A stretch of 64,000 nt of DNA from Owenia fusiformis (taxonomy: Eukaryota > Annelida > Polychaeta > Sabellida > Oweniidae). The translations under genes and the position numbers were made by a program. The stretch lies in contig CAIIXF020000009.1 of assembly GCA_903813345.2 (NCBI GenBank), forward strand, positions 13,900,347 through 13,964,346, given 5' to 3'. The notes beneath the pieces were generated by a model, which was not told the origin of the DNA, did not search any database, and saw nothing but the letters and a program-made list of their open reading frames with translations. The stretch's first letter is position 1, and each line of letters begins with the position of its first letter. Below, in pieces: positions 33,401 through 44,792 of the stretch.

Positions 33401-36400
33401 TGTAAAGGTATTCTCAATCTGATACATTTATGGGTCTTGCTTGACTATCTTTTTCATCTTTAGAAATGCCTCGCGGCTAGAGCGCCTTTCCAATATATCA
33501 GAGGAGATCTATCAGAGGACATTAATTCCAACGGGTCCAGTGTGCGTCGAGTGATCTTGAAGACTCGATCGATATTGACTATACAGGTTCTTTACGAGTG
33601 ATCTTAATTAACCAATCTCTCTGGGAGTAAATACATTATATTGAACAGTTCAAGAGATAATTAAGTAACTATCGATTTTGATCTTTGATCACCAATCAAA
33701 GTATGCACTGGGTTACATCAAACAAAATGTCATGCAGACGTCATAATTCAAGAGGAGAATTCAACCAAACAAAAAGGTCAATATAATAGGGTACTGCTCC
33801 ACCGGGATAAGATAGATCCCACCCTGTGTCAGGTCCCGCGGATACAAAAACATGTCAGGACCAGGTACAAATAGCCACTTTACCCCGGAATAGCCTGACA
33901 ACGGTAAAGTCAGATACCGTTGTCACAAATGGCGGACATAACCGTCGCTTCAATTAAATTTTCATGAACTGTATGTTTAATAGAGCACTTACACTAAATT
34001 CCTCTGGAACAACAATCGATCAAAGTGTCTTAATACTCATTGTACAGTTGATAATGTTCTACCATCGAAATAAAGTCTTTAATTAACCGATCAAAATGAG
34101 ATACGGGACAACGGACACTGAAATTACCATATTGTCATTGACGATATCGAAGACGCTATATTGTTGCGATTCACGACCCAATTAACCGAAAATGGGATTT
34201 CATATGATACATTATCACAAGAGCTTAATACATGCACAGAATTAGCTACGATAAAATCCCATGAAATGAGGATCAAGTGATAAAACAGTTGAAGCGACGG
34301 TTATGTTCGGAAACAATTATTTAAAAGAGGTGATATTAGGCCGCCGCGAAGGATCAAGATTATATTATTAAAGGGGCAACAAGGCCTGTAAAGGGAAATT
34401 AACATCTTCTCTCACATACCCATTTTCTTAAAATGTATGGATAAACTATCAATTTCAGCATTAAGAAGTGTAAATTCAGTTCAAAGCTTCGAAAAGGAAA
34501 ATCCACTTTTATATTTTTAAGATCCACCGCGTTTCAAGAGGAATATCAGCTGAAATAATGTTTGTAGATAATAAAAATAGATGTAAGACTTGATGAAATA
34601 TCCAAACTTAAATATATTTTGACACTGGTATATGATCGTTGAATGGCCCCTCTGCACTAATTTGTTGCACCTTTAAATCAAAACAAGGAAAAGTGATAAA
34701 TGAATGGTTGCTATGAAGACATATTAATTCATATACCCATAGTATAATAAGAGATGAAGTGCCAGGTTGAATCATGGGCTCTATCAGTGGTAGAGCCCAT
34801 GGTTGGATAGAAACACATCTTTTAGGTTCAGTTGGTAGAGAACAAAATTGTGGCACATATACCCATGGAGACGGTTTTTGATGCAAACAAGATTATGAAA
34901 CCGAGATTCTGATCACATTATGTACAGTCAGACTCAATCCCATACCGGATATAAGTTCCCAAATGCAAACTGAAATTGCTCACAGACTAATAAGTTATAT
35001 ATCCAATAATATAGTGGAGATCTTAGCAATTGCCTAGCTTCATAATTATTTCTATTTGCTATTCATTTCTAGAGAAGTAATTCCCTCCAGAACCAGAAAA
35101 TACGAAAATGTAGAATAAAGTTAAATACTAGGCTATACTTTGATAGAATAAATACCATATATATGAACTTATGTTAAAATAAAGAATTATGTTCTGGTGG
35201 TGTGACGCACGACATGCAAATATTATTCTGACTATATTAATCACGTACTAATTTGCTCTTGCTGGCTGGACTACGATATCCTGGAGTTTTGATCTGCAAA
35301 GCGTGATGCAGATCCCGTACGCCCATCGTCGCCAAATATTAGCGAAAACAGGGGGGGGGGCGTCATTTTCAAGGATTTCAATGAAACTAGATTCATTTTA
35401 TAATACCGTTTTACTGTCGTTTATTCTGCCTTGATCTATCAAGGGCATGTGTTAATCTGTTGATTCATAGTGAATAATGATCCGAGAGTTTCGTTGAGTG
35501 TTGAGTCCCAAAGGACAAGAAGGTCATTAATCATTCCAAGATCGTGATCCGTATCTTGAAACCGCTGCGACAAACGTGACATACCCAACACGTGTCACAT
35601 TTGCTTCTGGCACTTTCCACACACGGAGAACTGACCCTTACGATGCTCATTGAGCTTAATATGGCAGTCAATAATCAAGTTTTCAGTGAAACGTAATTCT
35701 GTTAGTCAGTAGTAGAATACAGAAACCGGGACAGAAACAGACTATGATCGTTTAATGTATAATTTTATACGCACGGCAAAAACTCTGTGTGTCTAAATAA
35801 GAATACCGACACATGGTTTGCTGTTTCTGGTACGATCACTTAAACTGTTCAAAACGTTAGCAACAAGTTTTTTTAATTGTTTCTTCCAAAAATTGTCGTC
35901 GACGATTAAAAGGTTGGGTCCCTTCCTCTGAGAACTCACGGTCCTCTTATGTTCACGCTCTGAGAGTGTAGGTGGTTTCCTGTTGACCGAGTGGACCGAT
36001 CAGTGAACACAAAGGTCAAGTTAAGGGACGACATCCGGTATGAGAATAATTGGATTCGTTAGTGGGTATATGTGAAGATTATACTTATAGATACAACAAA
36101 GATATGCTGTGGTTAAGTCTCCAAATCCATTGATTTTTCATCTCTATGACGGTGGTTAGCCATTGGAAGTCATACTAATCGAAATTACTTATTGTATTGA
36201 AGGAATCATTAGTGTGCAGATAATAGCGTTGAACACGCTGTTTTAACCCAAGTTCATGCATTCTAAGCACATTATTAGTCGGGCTAACGTAGAATTGATC
36301 CCATTGCATGTATTTCGACATTTATAGATTACAATATACGAGATCTCTAAATTATTTATAGCATCGACAACTACTAAAAGAGTAGTGTGTCGGGTCTACA

Positions 36401-37848
36401 ATTTCTTTAATACTCATATTCAAATCAAACGACACAATTTGAGACTGATCATTATGTTTATTTGCCATTCCTATGGTTGCTACGGTTACCTTGATGTAAT
36501 TGATATAGTTCTGATATTTAGTACCGGGATGAACGTAATTTACAGATGGGGGAAGTGTGATGAATCGGTCACGTCAGTACACGTTAGTCATAATGCCATG
36601 AATTAATAGCTTTTACGACAATCAAAGCGCTCACCTGTCAAGCGTAAGTTCTTCTAGTTGCCCCAGGTCACAAGCGATATATTCTAGCGAGGCGTCTGTA
36701 ATGCGTGAACACCAGGATAAATCAAGGGACCTGAGCTTTCGGAGATTCTCTGCTATCACTTCGATTCCATCATCTGTAATCTTGCTGCAACCACTGAGGC
36801 TGATGGTGGTCAGATTAGGCAGCGAGTGGACCAGGTTCACTATTCCATGGTTGGTGATTTCCCAACAAGATGTCAAACGAAGAATATTGAGCGTGTAGCT
36901 TTGCTTGGCACTGAAGTAGGCCATAGCACCATCAGTGACGTGATACGCCTGGATGTTGAGTTCATACAATGAGGGCAAAAGTTGGGAAATTGCTGCTATG
37001 GTATCATCCGCAACGTTGATACAGTCACTGATACTGAGTGAGACAATTTTAGAATTCAAACATGACCACAATCCCGGCTCTGTGAGTTCATTACACCCTG
37101 ATAGTTCTAGCCTATACACACACTGCATCTTTTCTAACATTGATTCTAGCCCCTGGTCGGTGATGTTCGAGCACCGGAGAGCCAGGGAACGAATGTGTTT
37201 TCTGGAATATGGAAAATCTGTGATAAAACTGATGAGATCGTTATCAGTTGCCCCGTAGAGACCTATAGAATCAAACCCTCTCTGTAGGAAACTAGCGTAG
37301 AATTTCTTTCTTGTAGAATCATCTTTGATGTCTTTGAAATTTAACACTGGTGTCACCCCTAGCCAATACTCCGGTCTGTACAATACATCCCTCCATTTCT
37401 CTGACACCTGAGCTAAAGTACATCGTTCACAAGTGGAAAAATACCAGAATAACTTCGATGTGAAATATTGATCCGTCCACATGTCATCTTGAGTGAGTTG
37501 TCCATGTTTTGGAATGTATCCATTAAGGTCATACTTCCTTGGTTTAGTTGATATGGATGTTGGGCTGATTGCCTGTGTTTGTTGAGGGACCTTACCATTA
37601 GGGCTTGGTACCTTGCCGTTGATTGTCACCATAACTGTATTGTTCATTGCATCTTTGCTAGTGCCGTTAGGGCTAGTGGCGCTTCCACCGCCAACACTGC
37701 TACTACTTGTAGAGTTTTCCCGACTCCTGGTCAGCCGGAAGCCTTTGATGCTGTTTGATAACTCAGCGCAAGCCTTGCTGAATGACGACATTATTTTCTC
37801 CCGCTGTTCGCTTTTATCAGTCATAACGCAGAGGGTCGAGTATTCCAC
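18440..37848 (-). CDS. FBXL16: F-box and leucine-rich repeat protein 16 (complete, 3 coding exons)
   Basis: The coding exons are 37848-36635, 29283-29135 and 18591-18440, all GT-AG. They total 1515 nt, or 504 aa, against about 480 in mammals. The N-terminal third is Ser/Thr/Gly-rich and poorly conserved; in-frame ATGs at 37848, 37824 and 37791 are all possible starts. The F-box follows at about residues 136-180 ([20 protein letters not shown]). A run of AMN1-type leucine-rich repeats reaches the C-terminus, including [82 protein letters not shown] and ELTNCGPGA. The ending CLILE matches the family's CLVIE. F-box proteins usually recruit substrates to SCF ubiquitin ligases; mammalian FBXL16 is reported to be atypical in CUL1 binding. 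The introns of 10,543 and 7,351 bp are packed with transposons and satellites. Confidence 0.95.
20480..21459 (+). mobile_element. 980-bp TIR element, nested copy A
   Basis: An exact 9-bp duplication CACTCAGAT flanks it (20471-20479 and 21460-21468). The ends are GGTAGACTGTAAATCTAGTA and its complement, ending GTCTACC. The terminal inverted repeats are tandem arrays of the 9-bp word TCTAGTAAA, then TCTTGTAAAA. The interior is non-coding and is the reverse complement of copy B at high identity. The 9-bp duplication suggests a non-autonomous Mutator-like family. Confidence 0.85.
21541..22544 (-). mobile_element. 1004-bp TIR element, nested copy B in opposite orientation
   Basis: An exact 9-bp duplication CCCATATTT flanks it (21532-21540 and 22545-22553), so it is an independent insertion and not a duplication of copy A. 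The interior matches copy A on the other strand; for example ACCATTTTGTTATCCAGTAC here pairs with GTACTGGATAACAAAATGGT in copy A. The two copies are 81 bp apart and together make a 2-kb imperfect palindrome. Confidence 0.85.
23454..23820. mobile_element. MITE-like element with about 28-bp TIRs
   Basis: The left end TTATCCTATACCAAGTAGAG and the right end CTCTACTTGGCATAGGATAA form an inverted pair that extends into AGTTTT/AAAACT. The interior holds AAATTTTGAAAA-type simple sequence and GCGGGAGATATGG repeats. A related sequence (CCGACCGCACATAACTTGG) occurs at about 43760 in the TIR gene. The duplication at the target site is not clear. Confidence 0.5.
24617..25855 (+). repeat. 33-bp satellite array (about 37 copies)
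   Basis: Highly uniform 33-bp units are built on GATGAAACAGGGTGATATCA and CATGTATTATTAA, with few variants (CAGAGTG, GATGTCA, one CAGGGCGTTATC). Since 33 is divisible by three and the unit lacks stops in several frames, the array opens frames of 146-443 codons on both strands. One plus frame repeats [11 protein letters not shown]. There is no start context, splice evidence or protein similarity, so I treat it as non-coding. Single diverged units continue at about 26846-26884, 27170-27200 and 29076-29100, between transposons. Confidence 0.95.
25858..26843. mobile_element. Mariner-like non-autonomous element with long TIRs
   Basis: TA flanks both ends (25856-25857, 26844-26845). The ends CAGGGTGGTCCAAAAAAAGT and ACTTTTTTTGGACCACCCTG are inverted, and the similarity continues through GAACCCCTGCAAC for roughly 150 bp with decay. 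TA duplication and this end type fit Tc1/mariner relatives. No open frame for a transposase is present. It interrupts the 33-bp satellite. Confidence 0.8.
26885..27169. mobile_element. 285-bp foldback MITE
   Basis: The ends are CGGGGTGGTCAAAAAATGGA and its near-complement ending TTTGACCACCCTG. The arms are long: ACCATATTTCATGACCATCA and TGATCATGAAATATGGTAGG mirror each other around a centre near 27015. TA precedes it; CA follows. It sits one satellite unit away from the mariner-like element. Confidence 0.75.
27201..29075. mobile_element. 1.9-kb TIR element rich in ACGGGAGTTTTT repeats
   Basis: The ends are ACAGACTTGCCAACC and GGTTGGCAAGTCTGT. The flank TATAA occurs on both sides if the element is taken from CAGACTT to AAGTCTG. 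The interior (27215-27770 and 28790-29060) is a degenerate tandem array of ACGGGAGTTTTTACGG and GTAGATTTTGAAAAA units, inverted between the two sides. A separate foldback repeat (27955-28520) sits in the middle. No transposase is recognised. Confidence 0.7.
27955..28520. repeat. Dispersed foldback repeat, copy 2 (fuller copy)
   Basis: The arms mirror each other: TTCGATCAAGACTTGTAA against TTACAAGTCTTGATCGAA, GAGTGAATGTTTTTA against AAAAACATTCACTC, and CCAATATGGCG against CGCCATATTGG. The centre lies near 28210. The same sequence family occurs at 6270-6690. It is nested in the 27201-29075 element. Confidence 0.65.
29384..29412. repeat. Single mariner-like terminus
   Basis: TACAGGGTGATCCAAAAAAT and then GGGACACTTG resemble the ends of the nearby TA-flanked elements. 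A partner end was not found, so this may be a truncated copy. Confidence 0.35.
29660..30090. repeat. 23-bp degenerate tandem repeat
   Basis: About 18 units follow TATGTAGGGTACAATTAACC with variants (CATTTAACTATA, GGGTGGATAC). The array is in FBXL16 intron 1, about 380 bp upstream of exon 2 on the minus strand. Confidence 0.85.
31368..32217. repeat. 850-bp near-perfect palindrome (foldback element)
   Basis: Two arms of about 417 bp (31368-31784 and 31800-32217) are reverse complements with few differences, separated by only about 15 bp. The ends are CACCCTATGCAGACAGAGCC and its complement ending TCTGCATAGGGTG, flanked on both sides by GTCTT. The matched 63-codon frames starting MNCATIF (minus) and MNCTTIF (plus) are the same sequence in the two arms. 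It lies in FBXL16 intron 1. Confidence 0.85.
32684..32703 (+). repeat. (TGTA)n microsatellite
   Basis: A short run of ATGTATGTATGTATGTATG lies in FBXL16 intron 1. Confidence 0.8.
33933..34310. mobile_element. Foldback element, about 380 bp
   Basis: The left end CGGACATAACCGTCGCTTCA is matched by the right end TGAAGCGACGGTTATGTTCG. The interior also shows shorter mirrored pieces. No coding sequence and no clear target duplication are seen. It lies in FBXL16 intron 1. Confidence 0.55.
34366..34680. repeat. Dispersed MITE-like repeat, copy 2
   Basis: This matches 434-810 in the same orientation. The ends TTAAAGGGGCAACAAGG and TTGTTGCACCTTTAA are inverted, which supports a small DNA element. 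A fragment with ATAAAGGTGCAACAAAG at about 38462 may be a third, partial copy. Confidence 0.6.
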
Positions 37849-40800
37849 TCCCTCTTTCCAAGTGATGTGTATTATCCACAGTTGCTATATCTTCTGATAG
37901 TCTGAGAACGTCGATATGTGCCGGAATACCATTCTGTATTGGAACTGTAACACTGGAATGGAATTATCATTAAATATTCCTATATTGGCTGCTTCCAAGC
38001 GAAGCATGATCTATAATGCTTAGATCGATATTCCCCTATACTATAAACAGCCTCGTGTATCGGGCCTATCAGCGAAGGTTACGCAGTCCCCAGGACACTC
38101 TAATAATGCTGAGATACCGAAGAGATAAATATAAAAACAACAGCCAACACTCAACAAGCCCTCTGAGTATAAGTACGTGTAATGTATGCTCTGTGATAGG
38201 GCAGCATAATTAAATACACCGTTCATAATGTAGATTGTCAATTCAAACCCTCCATCTCAATGATGCTCCATTTTCTGAATGTTAGAATCGATATTCCGCT
38301 GGCCTTAGAACACAATGATATTATCGTTATTGTTTTTCCATAAGCAGGAAGTCTATCCGTCAGCATATAATATACAAAGTAATACAGATAGTTTATACGG
38401 TTCTAAATTATTGAGGGTTGTGATGATTTACTACCATTACCAATGTATAAATATTAATAATAAAGGTGCAACAAAGACAAGGGACGATGTTTTTCCTCTC
38501 AACTTTCAGAACATTCTCATTTTCTATAGTCATCTTATTTAAAGAATGGTTCGATCCTTATATCATTTTGAAATCTTTCATTTGATCAGATATCTAAACC
38601 AAGATTTCTAACCTTGTACACTCTCTGTTCTTTGCTGCCACTTTAAAAGGTATTTGAGTGTTTTTGTGGTCAGCGAAACCACATAGTATTTCTGTATCGT
38701 AATCTTATCTATAGTTATATATTAACTAAAAAAAAACAGCAACTCACGGAGTACCAAATCCCACCGAACAAAACATATTTTATCAATTCACTCAACATAA
38801 CATGATATTCTTCAGGGGGTACGGCGGTTCACCCGGGAAATTTTTTAAATACTTTGTAAATGGTGCATTCTAAGCATTTCAAACTATAATTACTTTTACA
38901 AAGGATGGGTATCGATATGGTGAACTTTTTGAACACACGTTTCTCTTAAACCAGCCATAAAAAATCTGAAAATTTTACACATCGTCAATTTAATGGTCAT
39001 CTTTTGAATGGTAATATAATTTGAAATAAATATTTATACTTTTCTCTATATTGTTTTAGAAAACACATCAGACACTTATTATGTTCTTGGTATCATATGT
39101 TCGGAATGAAATGAAACATCTATACGAACCTCATTGGAACAAAATGACATAAACACAACGTGTTTAGGTCTCTCAATATTGTAATTGTATTGTAATCTTG
39201 TTAATGAAATAAAAGGTTTATCTTAATTTTTATCTATTTGGGGGGTTGTTAATCTCATTTGTAGAACTATAATATTGAGAGGTTAAAGAAAATGTTGTAT
39301 ATGCTATTTTGTTCCAACAAGCTTCGGAAAGATATTTTATTTCCTTCTCAAGAATTGGTAAAAAGGAACAAAAACAATTGCACTAAAAACAAAAAAGTTA
39401 ACAAAAACAGTTATATAAAATATATGATATATAAATAATTTTCGCATTAAATTGTTGTCAATCAGCCAAAATTACATAGTGTTACAATACATTACATTAC
39501 AGAGTGTTTTCAATAATTGGTTTAAGAGAAAAACATTGTTGAATTCAGTTCACCATATCGATACCAATCTTTTTACAAAATTGCTTTTTTATTTTTTGTG
39601 GGGGTGGGAATGGGCATTGGCATATAAAATTTGGGATACTGATACGACCACGGTAGGCCAATCCCTGAATATAGTTATATTGAATTACGGCACTTTATGT
39701 TTTGATAAAGATAATATTAGTCTTGCTTCAAGACTTTGGACCTGGCCCCTATCTAAACAACAGTGTCTTGAAGCAAGTCTAGATTTTAATATTAAAATAT
39801 TTAAAAGTACATTTCTGGTTCTACATATAACATGTAATCAACATTTCCATAACAAATTGAAATGGAACAAGTTTCATCATATCATACCAAGGCCATACCT
39901 CATAAGCAAGGGAATGGAGTGTCTAGATAAATGACAGGGATGGCATCAACGAATGGGATGTAGTTGTGATTCCTTATCTGTGGCCCGTTGACTAATGTTG
40001 AGATTTTGTATTATCAGTTCTAAGAGATTTACTACACGCCAGTCGCTAGCGTTGTCGTTTCCTAGTTATTTTGAATATCTTGGCAAAACCATGACATGTC
40101 TCTTGAATGCCCATGACATTATCACTAACAACGTGACATTTATGCAAAGGCCATCCCATAATGTATAAGATCGAGAGCTTGCGGATTATTGATAATCTAT
40201 ATATTGTGTTTGCTATGGCCCATGTTCTTCTATAAGCGTCTAGAGGTAAATGCTTTAAACTGCTTACTCATTGTTCCCTATTGATCTAGTGCATTATGCA
40301 TATAGTGCCTTTAAAGAAGCTACAATCGTATTGGTAACTCACAGGGGCACCGGGCTACATTTAATAACAAACCTGTTAAAAGCAAATGAACAACGACAAA
40401 TGTGAATGTGCGTTCTCACTCTTTGGCATTTATGGATTCAGTCGAGTTCTGCTTCACTCAAGATGTAAATTACATGGCGTGCTGCGTTGTATGTTGCTAC
40501 GATAAATCATGAAGCTGACATTGACATTCTTGTTGGTGAAGGTTAAAGAACTGCCGGATTTCTGGAGAAGTCATTAATGTGTAAGTTAATATGTTCGTGT
40601 ATTTCATAACCTGATTTGTTGGGGCAAGTTATTTGACTGATCCAGCCAGTGATAACGACAAATGTGTAATGAAAATGAGAATGGAAATGTCAAACATAGG
40701 TCGAATGCTAATCATGGTATATGTTACTTGTATGAGGGTGTAATTACATGATGAGAATGGTCGCATCTTCAACAGTATGTACATGAGTAACTCGTATAGT

Positions 40801-40956
40801 ATTGATTCATTTCAGATAAACGTGTTTGTCCTCTCATCTCTTAGATGTAATGATACACAAACAACAAATGTAAGATTCCAGCAAATGTTAATACAACATC
40901 AGTGAACAACAACCATAAAAGCAAGAGAGGCAACCTATGAGAGAAGTTGATACACT
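37849..40956. other. Divergent intergenic region between FBXL16 and the ARM-TIR-SAM gene
   Basis: The two genes are transcribed away from each other, so both promoters and any 5' UTR exons should be here. I find no convincing core promoter element. A stretch at 39715-39800 folds into a hairpin (TCTTGCTTCAAGAC against GTCTTGAAGCAAG). A 160-codon open frame at 39452-39934 lacks protein similarity and I do not call it. Confidence 0.5.
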
Positions 40957-43900
40957 ATGGAAGGTCTAAATAAACATATAGATGAAATGGATGAAAACTG
41001 TAAGCAGATTCATCAGTTATTTATTGACAGGGAGCTTGTACCAAATGAAGCATACCTGAACATGATCACCTCCCTCTCCAAGGCACTGTACATCATAGAA
41101 GACCTTTCAGAGGAGGAGAAAGCCCCCATAAAAGAGCGTGTGCATAAGAACTTTGAAGAGAACAAAGCCTTAAATGGGATGGTGACTATTCTAACAATAA
41201 CATGGGACACAAGTTTCTCGCTATGGAACTCTGATTCTAGTGGAATAGAATGCAAGTGCTTTACACAAACATTTTCATTCATACAAAATCTAACCTGGTT
41301 TTATGACAAAATGTCCTGCCTATTTGCTGATGCTGGGATGGTAGATGTATTGATGGCGTCGCTCAAGGCCTACAACCCCTCGCATTTCAACTCAGAAACA
41401 TCAGAGGTAACAACCATTGTTATGTCACCACCACAAATGGTGACATATTATTGTGGTCTCCAAGACGGGGTTCGGCGGTTGTTGTTCAGTGGTTGGCGTT
41501 CGGTGTCTGTACCAAATGGCAGATGGTGACATTTTGCATGTTAATGCCTTGACATTGTATTTATTTTTATCAATTCAAGAATTACCTTTGCCCTGAGTTT
41601 GAAAACACTGTCTTAACCGTTACTAACTTGATTCACATGGATTCCTTGTAAGCAGTAGATGACATTTCACAGTATCTATTGCTTGTAGGTGGAGGAAGAG
41701 ATTGTTCTGATGACAGTATCAACAAGTCACAATATGGCATACTGTGAAATGGCCAATTGGTACTTCATCGACTCCGGCTTTGTAGAGGCTATAACTCCAT
41801 ACCTTAAAACGCCTAAAGTTCATTTTAAAACTCCAGTGATCATGTGCCTGTTTTATCTGGTGAATGAAAGCCAGAGTGAAATATTCAAGACAGACCCGTC
41901 TCACCTCAGGTACATTATTATATTACTGGAAACGTCTTTGAAATCAGAGGATGGTACAGCACGGGATTGGACACCATACAGGCTGGTTCGAGGTACATAA
42001 CATTTCAGTTATCAATAACAACCAGATAATCATCCTTCACCCTGCTAAAAGCTTCATTTATGTTCCAATATGGAAAGGAGTGAAACACCCTTGAACCACT
42101 GATGCCAGATAATGCGTGGCTAAGATTTTATGAATCGTTTAATTCAGTTTGGTGATGATACATATATTACGCTGGAGTATGCTTATTGTAGGTCTCGCAA
42201 TGCTTTCTTCAAACGACTCAAACAAGAGAGGGATCTTGGATGCGGGTATTTTACCTTCCCTTGTTACAATGATGAACAATGGCAACACCCAAGAGCAGAA
42301 AGGTAATTGCATTCAACTTTAACAGAATCTTGCTTGATTAAAGATAAATCTTTCAATCCAACTTAGTTCTGTTGTTATATCATTGTCCCCTTATATTAGT
42401 TAGATTGTAACTTTTAAAATCATGTTCAGTTTAGGTCGACTTTAGTTCAACAAACACATACTGTTATGAGTAACAGGTATTGATAACATTTCATCCATCA
42501 GCTAAACATAAAATACAATATTTACTTCTACAGTTGCGGCACATACCATATGGGTTCTCTCATTTGACAAAGTCAACAAAGAGATGATGGCTGCCAACCA
42601 AGATGTTATGGATGCATTGATGGCTCTCACAAGAAACAGCTCTGATCATGGGGTCAAGAAAATGGCGATGGGAGCTCTGTGGGGGTGTGGAATATACCAA
42701 AGGCACAGTAGTTCCAAAATGGGAATGCATTTCAAAATGATGAAATCGCACGAACCATCCCATGTTGAGACAAGTCCCAAGAAAAAATCTCCCTCACCAA
42801 GACCTAGAAGTTCATTGACAAAAGTCAAACCTTTACCACCTATAGCCCCTTCCCCATCATCATCGACACATCCCCCTCCATTTGAAGATGTACGTGTAGG
42901 GAATCCACCACCTCCGGCTCCTCCACCCGCTGGAGCACCACCACCCGCACCTCCCATTTCGGATGCCCAAAATGATAAACTTGCCAGCTCCAGCACACAA
43001 ACAGGTCATGTTATGATCAGCTATAGCTGGAGCAATCAAAAACAGGTTCTCGAGATCAGTGAATATATCAGAAAAGCTGGCTATAAAGTCTGGTTGGACG
43101 TGGATCAAATAGAGGGGTCCACAATTGAAGCTATGGCAAATGCTGTGGAGAACGCCCATGTTGTATTAGTGTGCATGTCACAAGCCTACAAGGACAGTCC
43201 CAACTCACGAGCAGGTAAGGGCATTCCACTCGGGCCCGTTGAAGATTAATTCTGTTCTTATCGTTTGTGTGCAAGTCTCTGATTTTAACATTAATATCTG
43301 CCTTTGGTTTTATATTTTTAAAAACTTCAACTACTCTATTTGCAGAAGCCGAGTATGCATACCAATTGCGCAAAGAGGTTGTACCTTTAAAGCTACAGAG
43401 GAATTACAGGCCTGATGGATGGCTAGGCTTTGTTGTTGGTAGTAGACTTTTCTTCGACTTCAGTGGCAAATACACATTTGAATCTCGTATAGATGGCCTC
43501 ATGAAGGAGCTGAGACGAAAGTATTTTCCCAATAGTGTAAGTTGCAGTTTCGTCATTCTCGCGTTGTAGCAACACTTGTTTCTATGTTAAAACCATACTC
43601 ACCATAACTAGTATATGATTTTGAATATAGAAAGAGTAGGGGCTGTTATAAAACACTTTAAACTCTTATAAAATTGTATTGCGTGTGTGATCTTTTGCAC
43701 TGGGAGCTTTTGGACCCATGTTTTATCCTGAGGGACAGAGGTAGAAACCCTGGATCCAAAGCCGACCGCACATAACTTGGTATAATTCTACCTTCTGAGA
43801 TTTCCAAATTTTCAAGAATGGATTTTTGTAACATTAATTTCAATTTTTAACAATTTTTGGGGAAAATTAGTAAAATATGTTTAAATTTTTTAAACTTACA

Positions 43901-44792
43901 TTTTCCGAACAAAAATTTAAATCAATATTAAAGAACCAATTTAGAATTGTGGAGCGCAGACCTCCGCGATATTGAAATAGAAAATATCGACCCGCTCGCT
44001 AGATATACTATACATTTACGCACGTTATGTACCAAGAACCTTAGTAGGTAAAGAATACATTGTTATGTATGTATATAGGAACAGGAAGATACTGCAGATG
44101 TTGTGGCAAGGGTGGAGGGGAGCAAGCCTCCCAAAGAAGAGGGCGGTTCCAATTCTGACAATAAGATCACCACTTGGAATACTAAAGATGTGATACAATG
44201 GCTAAATGGTTTACATCTCAGTAGCTTTGATAGGTGCGTTTTTAACCCGTTTATGTCATGTCCAGAAAGAGATTAAATATTGCAGTCACCATTTTTGCAT
44301 CAATCCAATGTTCATTGTCAAACCAATGATCAGCGTCTGTAATAAACGGTTACACTTTTACAATTACAACCAGCTGATACATCCTTATTTCTTGCTTCAA
44401 AATGAACACGCAAAAGGACACTTCTTTATATAATTTATTTAATTTTTCTTACTCTGCTACAGATCTGTGACAGAAGGTTGGACTGGCCTGAATCTTCTTT
44501 ACTTGAAGAGGATCGAAAATAAGGTAAACTACTCAATTATTCTAAGAAATACTAAATATATGTAAAAGATCTATTGATTGTTTAAGATTTTAAGCCTGGT
44601 ATTGTTCATATGGTTTGTAGGGATTTGTTGTTTAATTTTAAAATACACCACTTTGTTAACATTAAAGCCATGCAGCAATTTGTGTATTTTTCATTTCAGG
44701 CTCCGGAATTTTTCTACCATTATATGGCAGCTACACTGAAGCTAAATTTGGAGGATATGATGCGCCTTGAAGATGGACTATTTATACTTTGA
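40957..44792 (+). CDS. ARM-repeat / TIR / SAM-like protein, putative SARM1-like NAD hydrolase (complete, 8 exons)
   Basis: The exons are 40957-41406, 41689-41992, 42192-42302, 42534-43214, 43346-43536, 44079-44233, 44463-44523 and 44700-44792. All junctions are GT-AG and the total is 2046 nt, or 681 aa. Residues 1 to about 340 are helical, with an armadillo-like stretch (GILDAGILPSLVTMMNNG). Residues 367-430 are Pro-rich (NPPPPAPPPAGAPPPAPP). The TIR domain is about 446-577: it opens HVMISYSWSNQKQ, continues GYKVWLDVDQIEGST, and has VLVCMSQAYKDSPNSRAEAE. The Glu at 516 aligns with the catalytic Glu of NAD-cleaving TIR domains, and its codon is split by an intron. Residues 608-675 look like a SAM domain (WNTKDVIQWLNGLHLSSFD). 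Human SARM1 has the order ARM-SAM-SAM-TIR; here SAM follows TIR. NAD cleavage and a role in innate immunity or cell death are inferred from the family. An upstream non-coding exon is possible. Confidence 0.88.

Noticed and set aside
36701-37258. Plus-strand frames of 65-101 codons within FBXL16 exon 1
   Set aside because: They are antisense shadows of the leucine-rich-repeat coding sequence.
39452-39934. 160-codon open frame between FBXL16 and the TIR gene
   Set aside because: No recognisable domain, an internal hairpin, and low-complexity AT-rich codons. A retroelement fragment cannot be shown.
42646-43159. Minus-strand frames of 99-116 codons with Gly-rich peptide opposite the TIR gene
   Set aside because: They are shadows of the Pro-rich and TIR coding exon, whose frame, splice sites and domains are clear on the plus strand.
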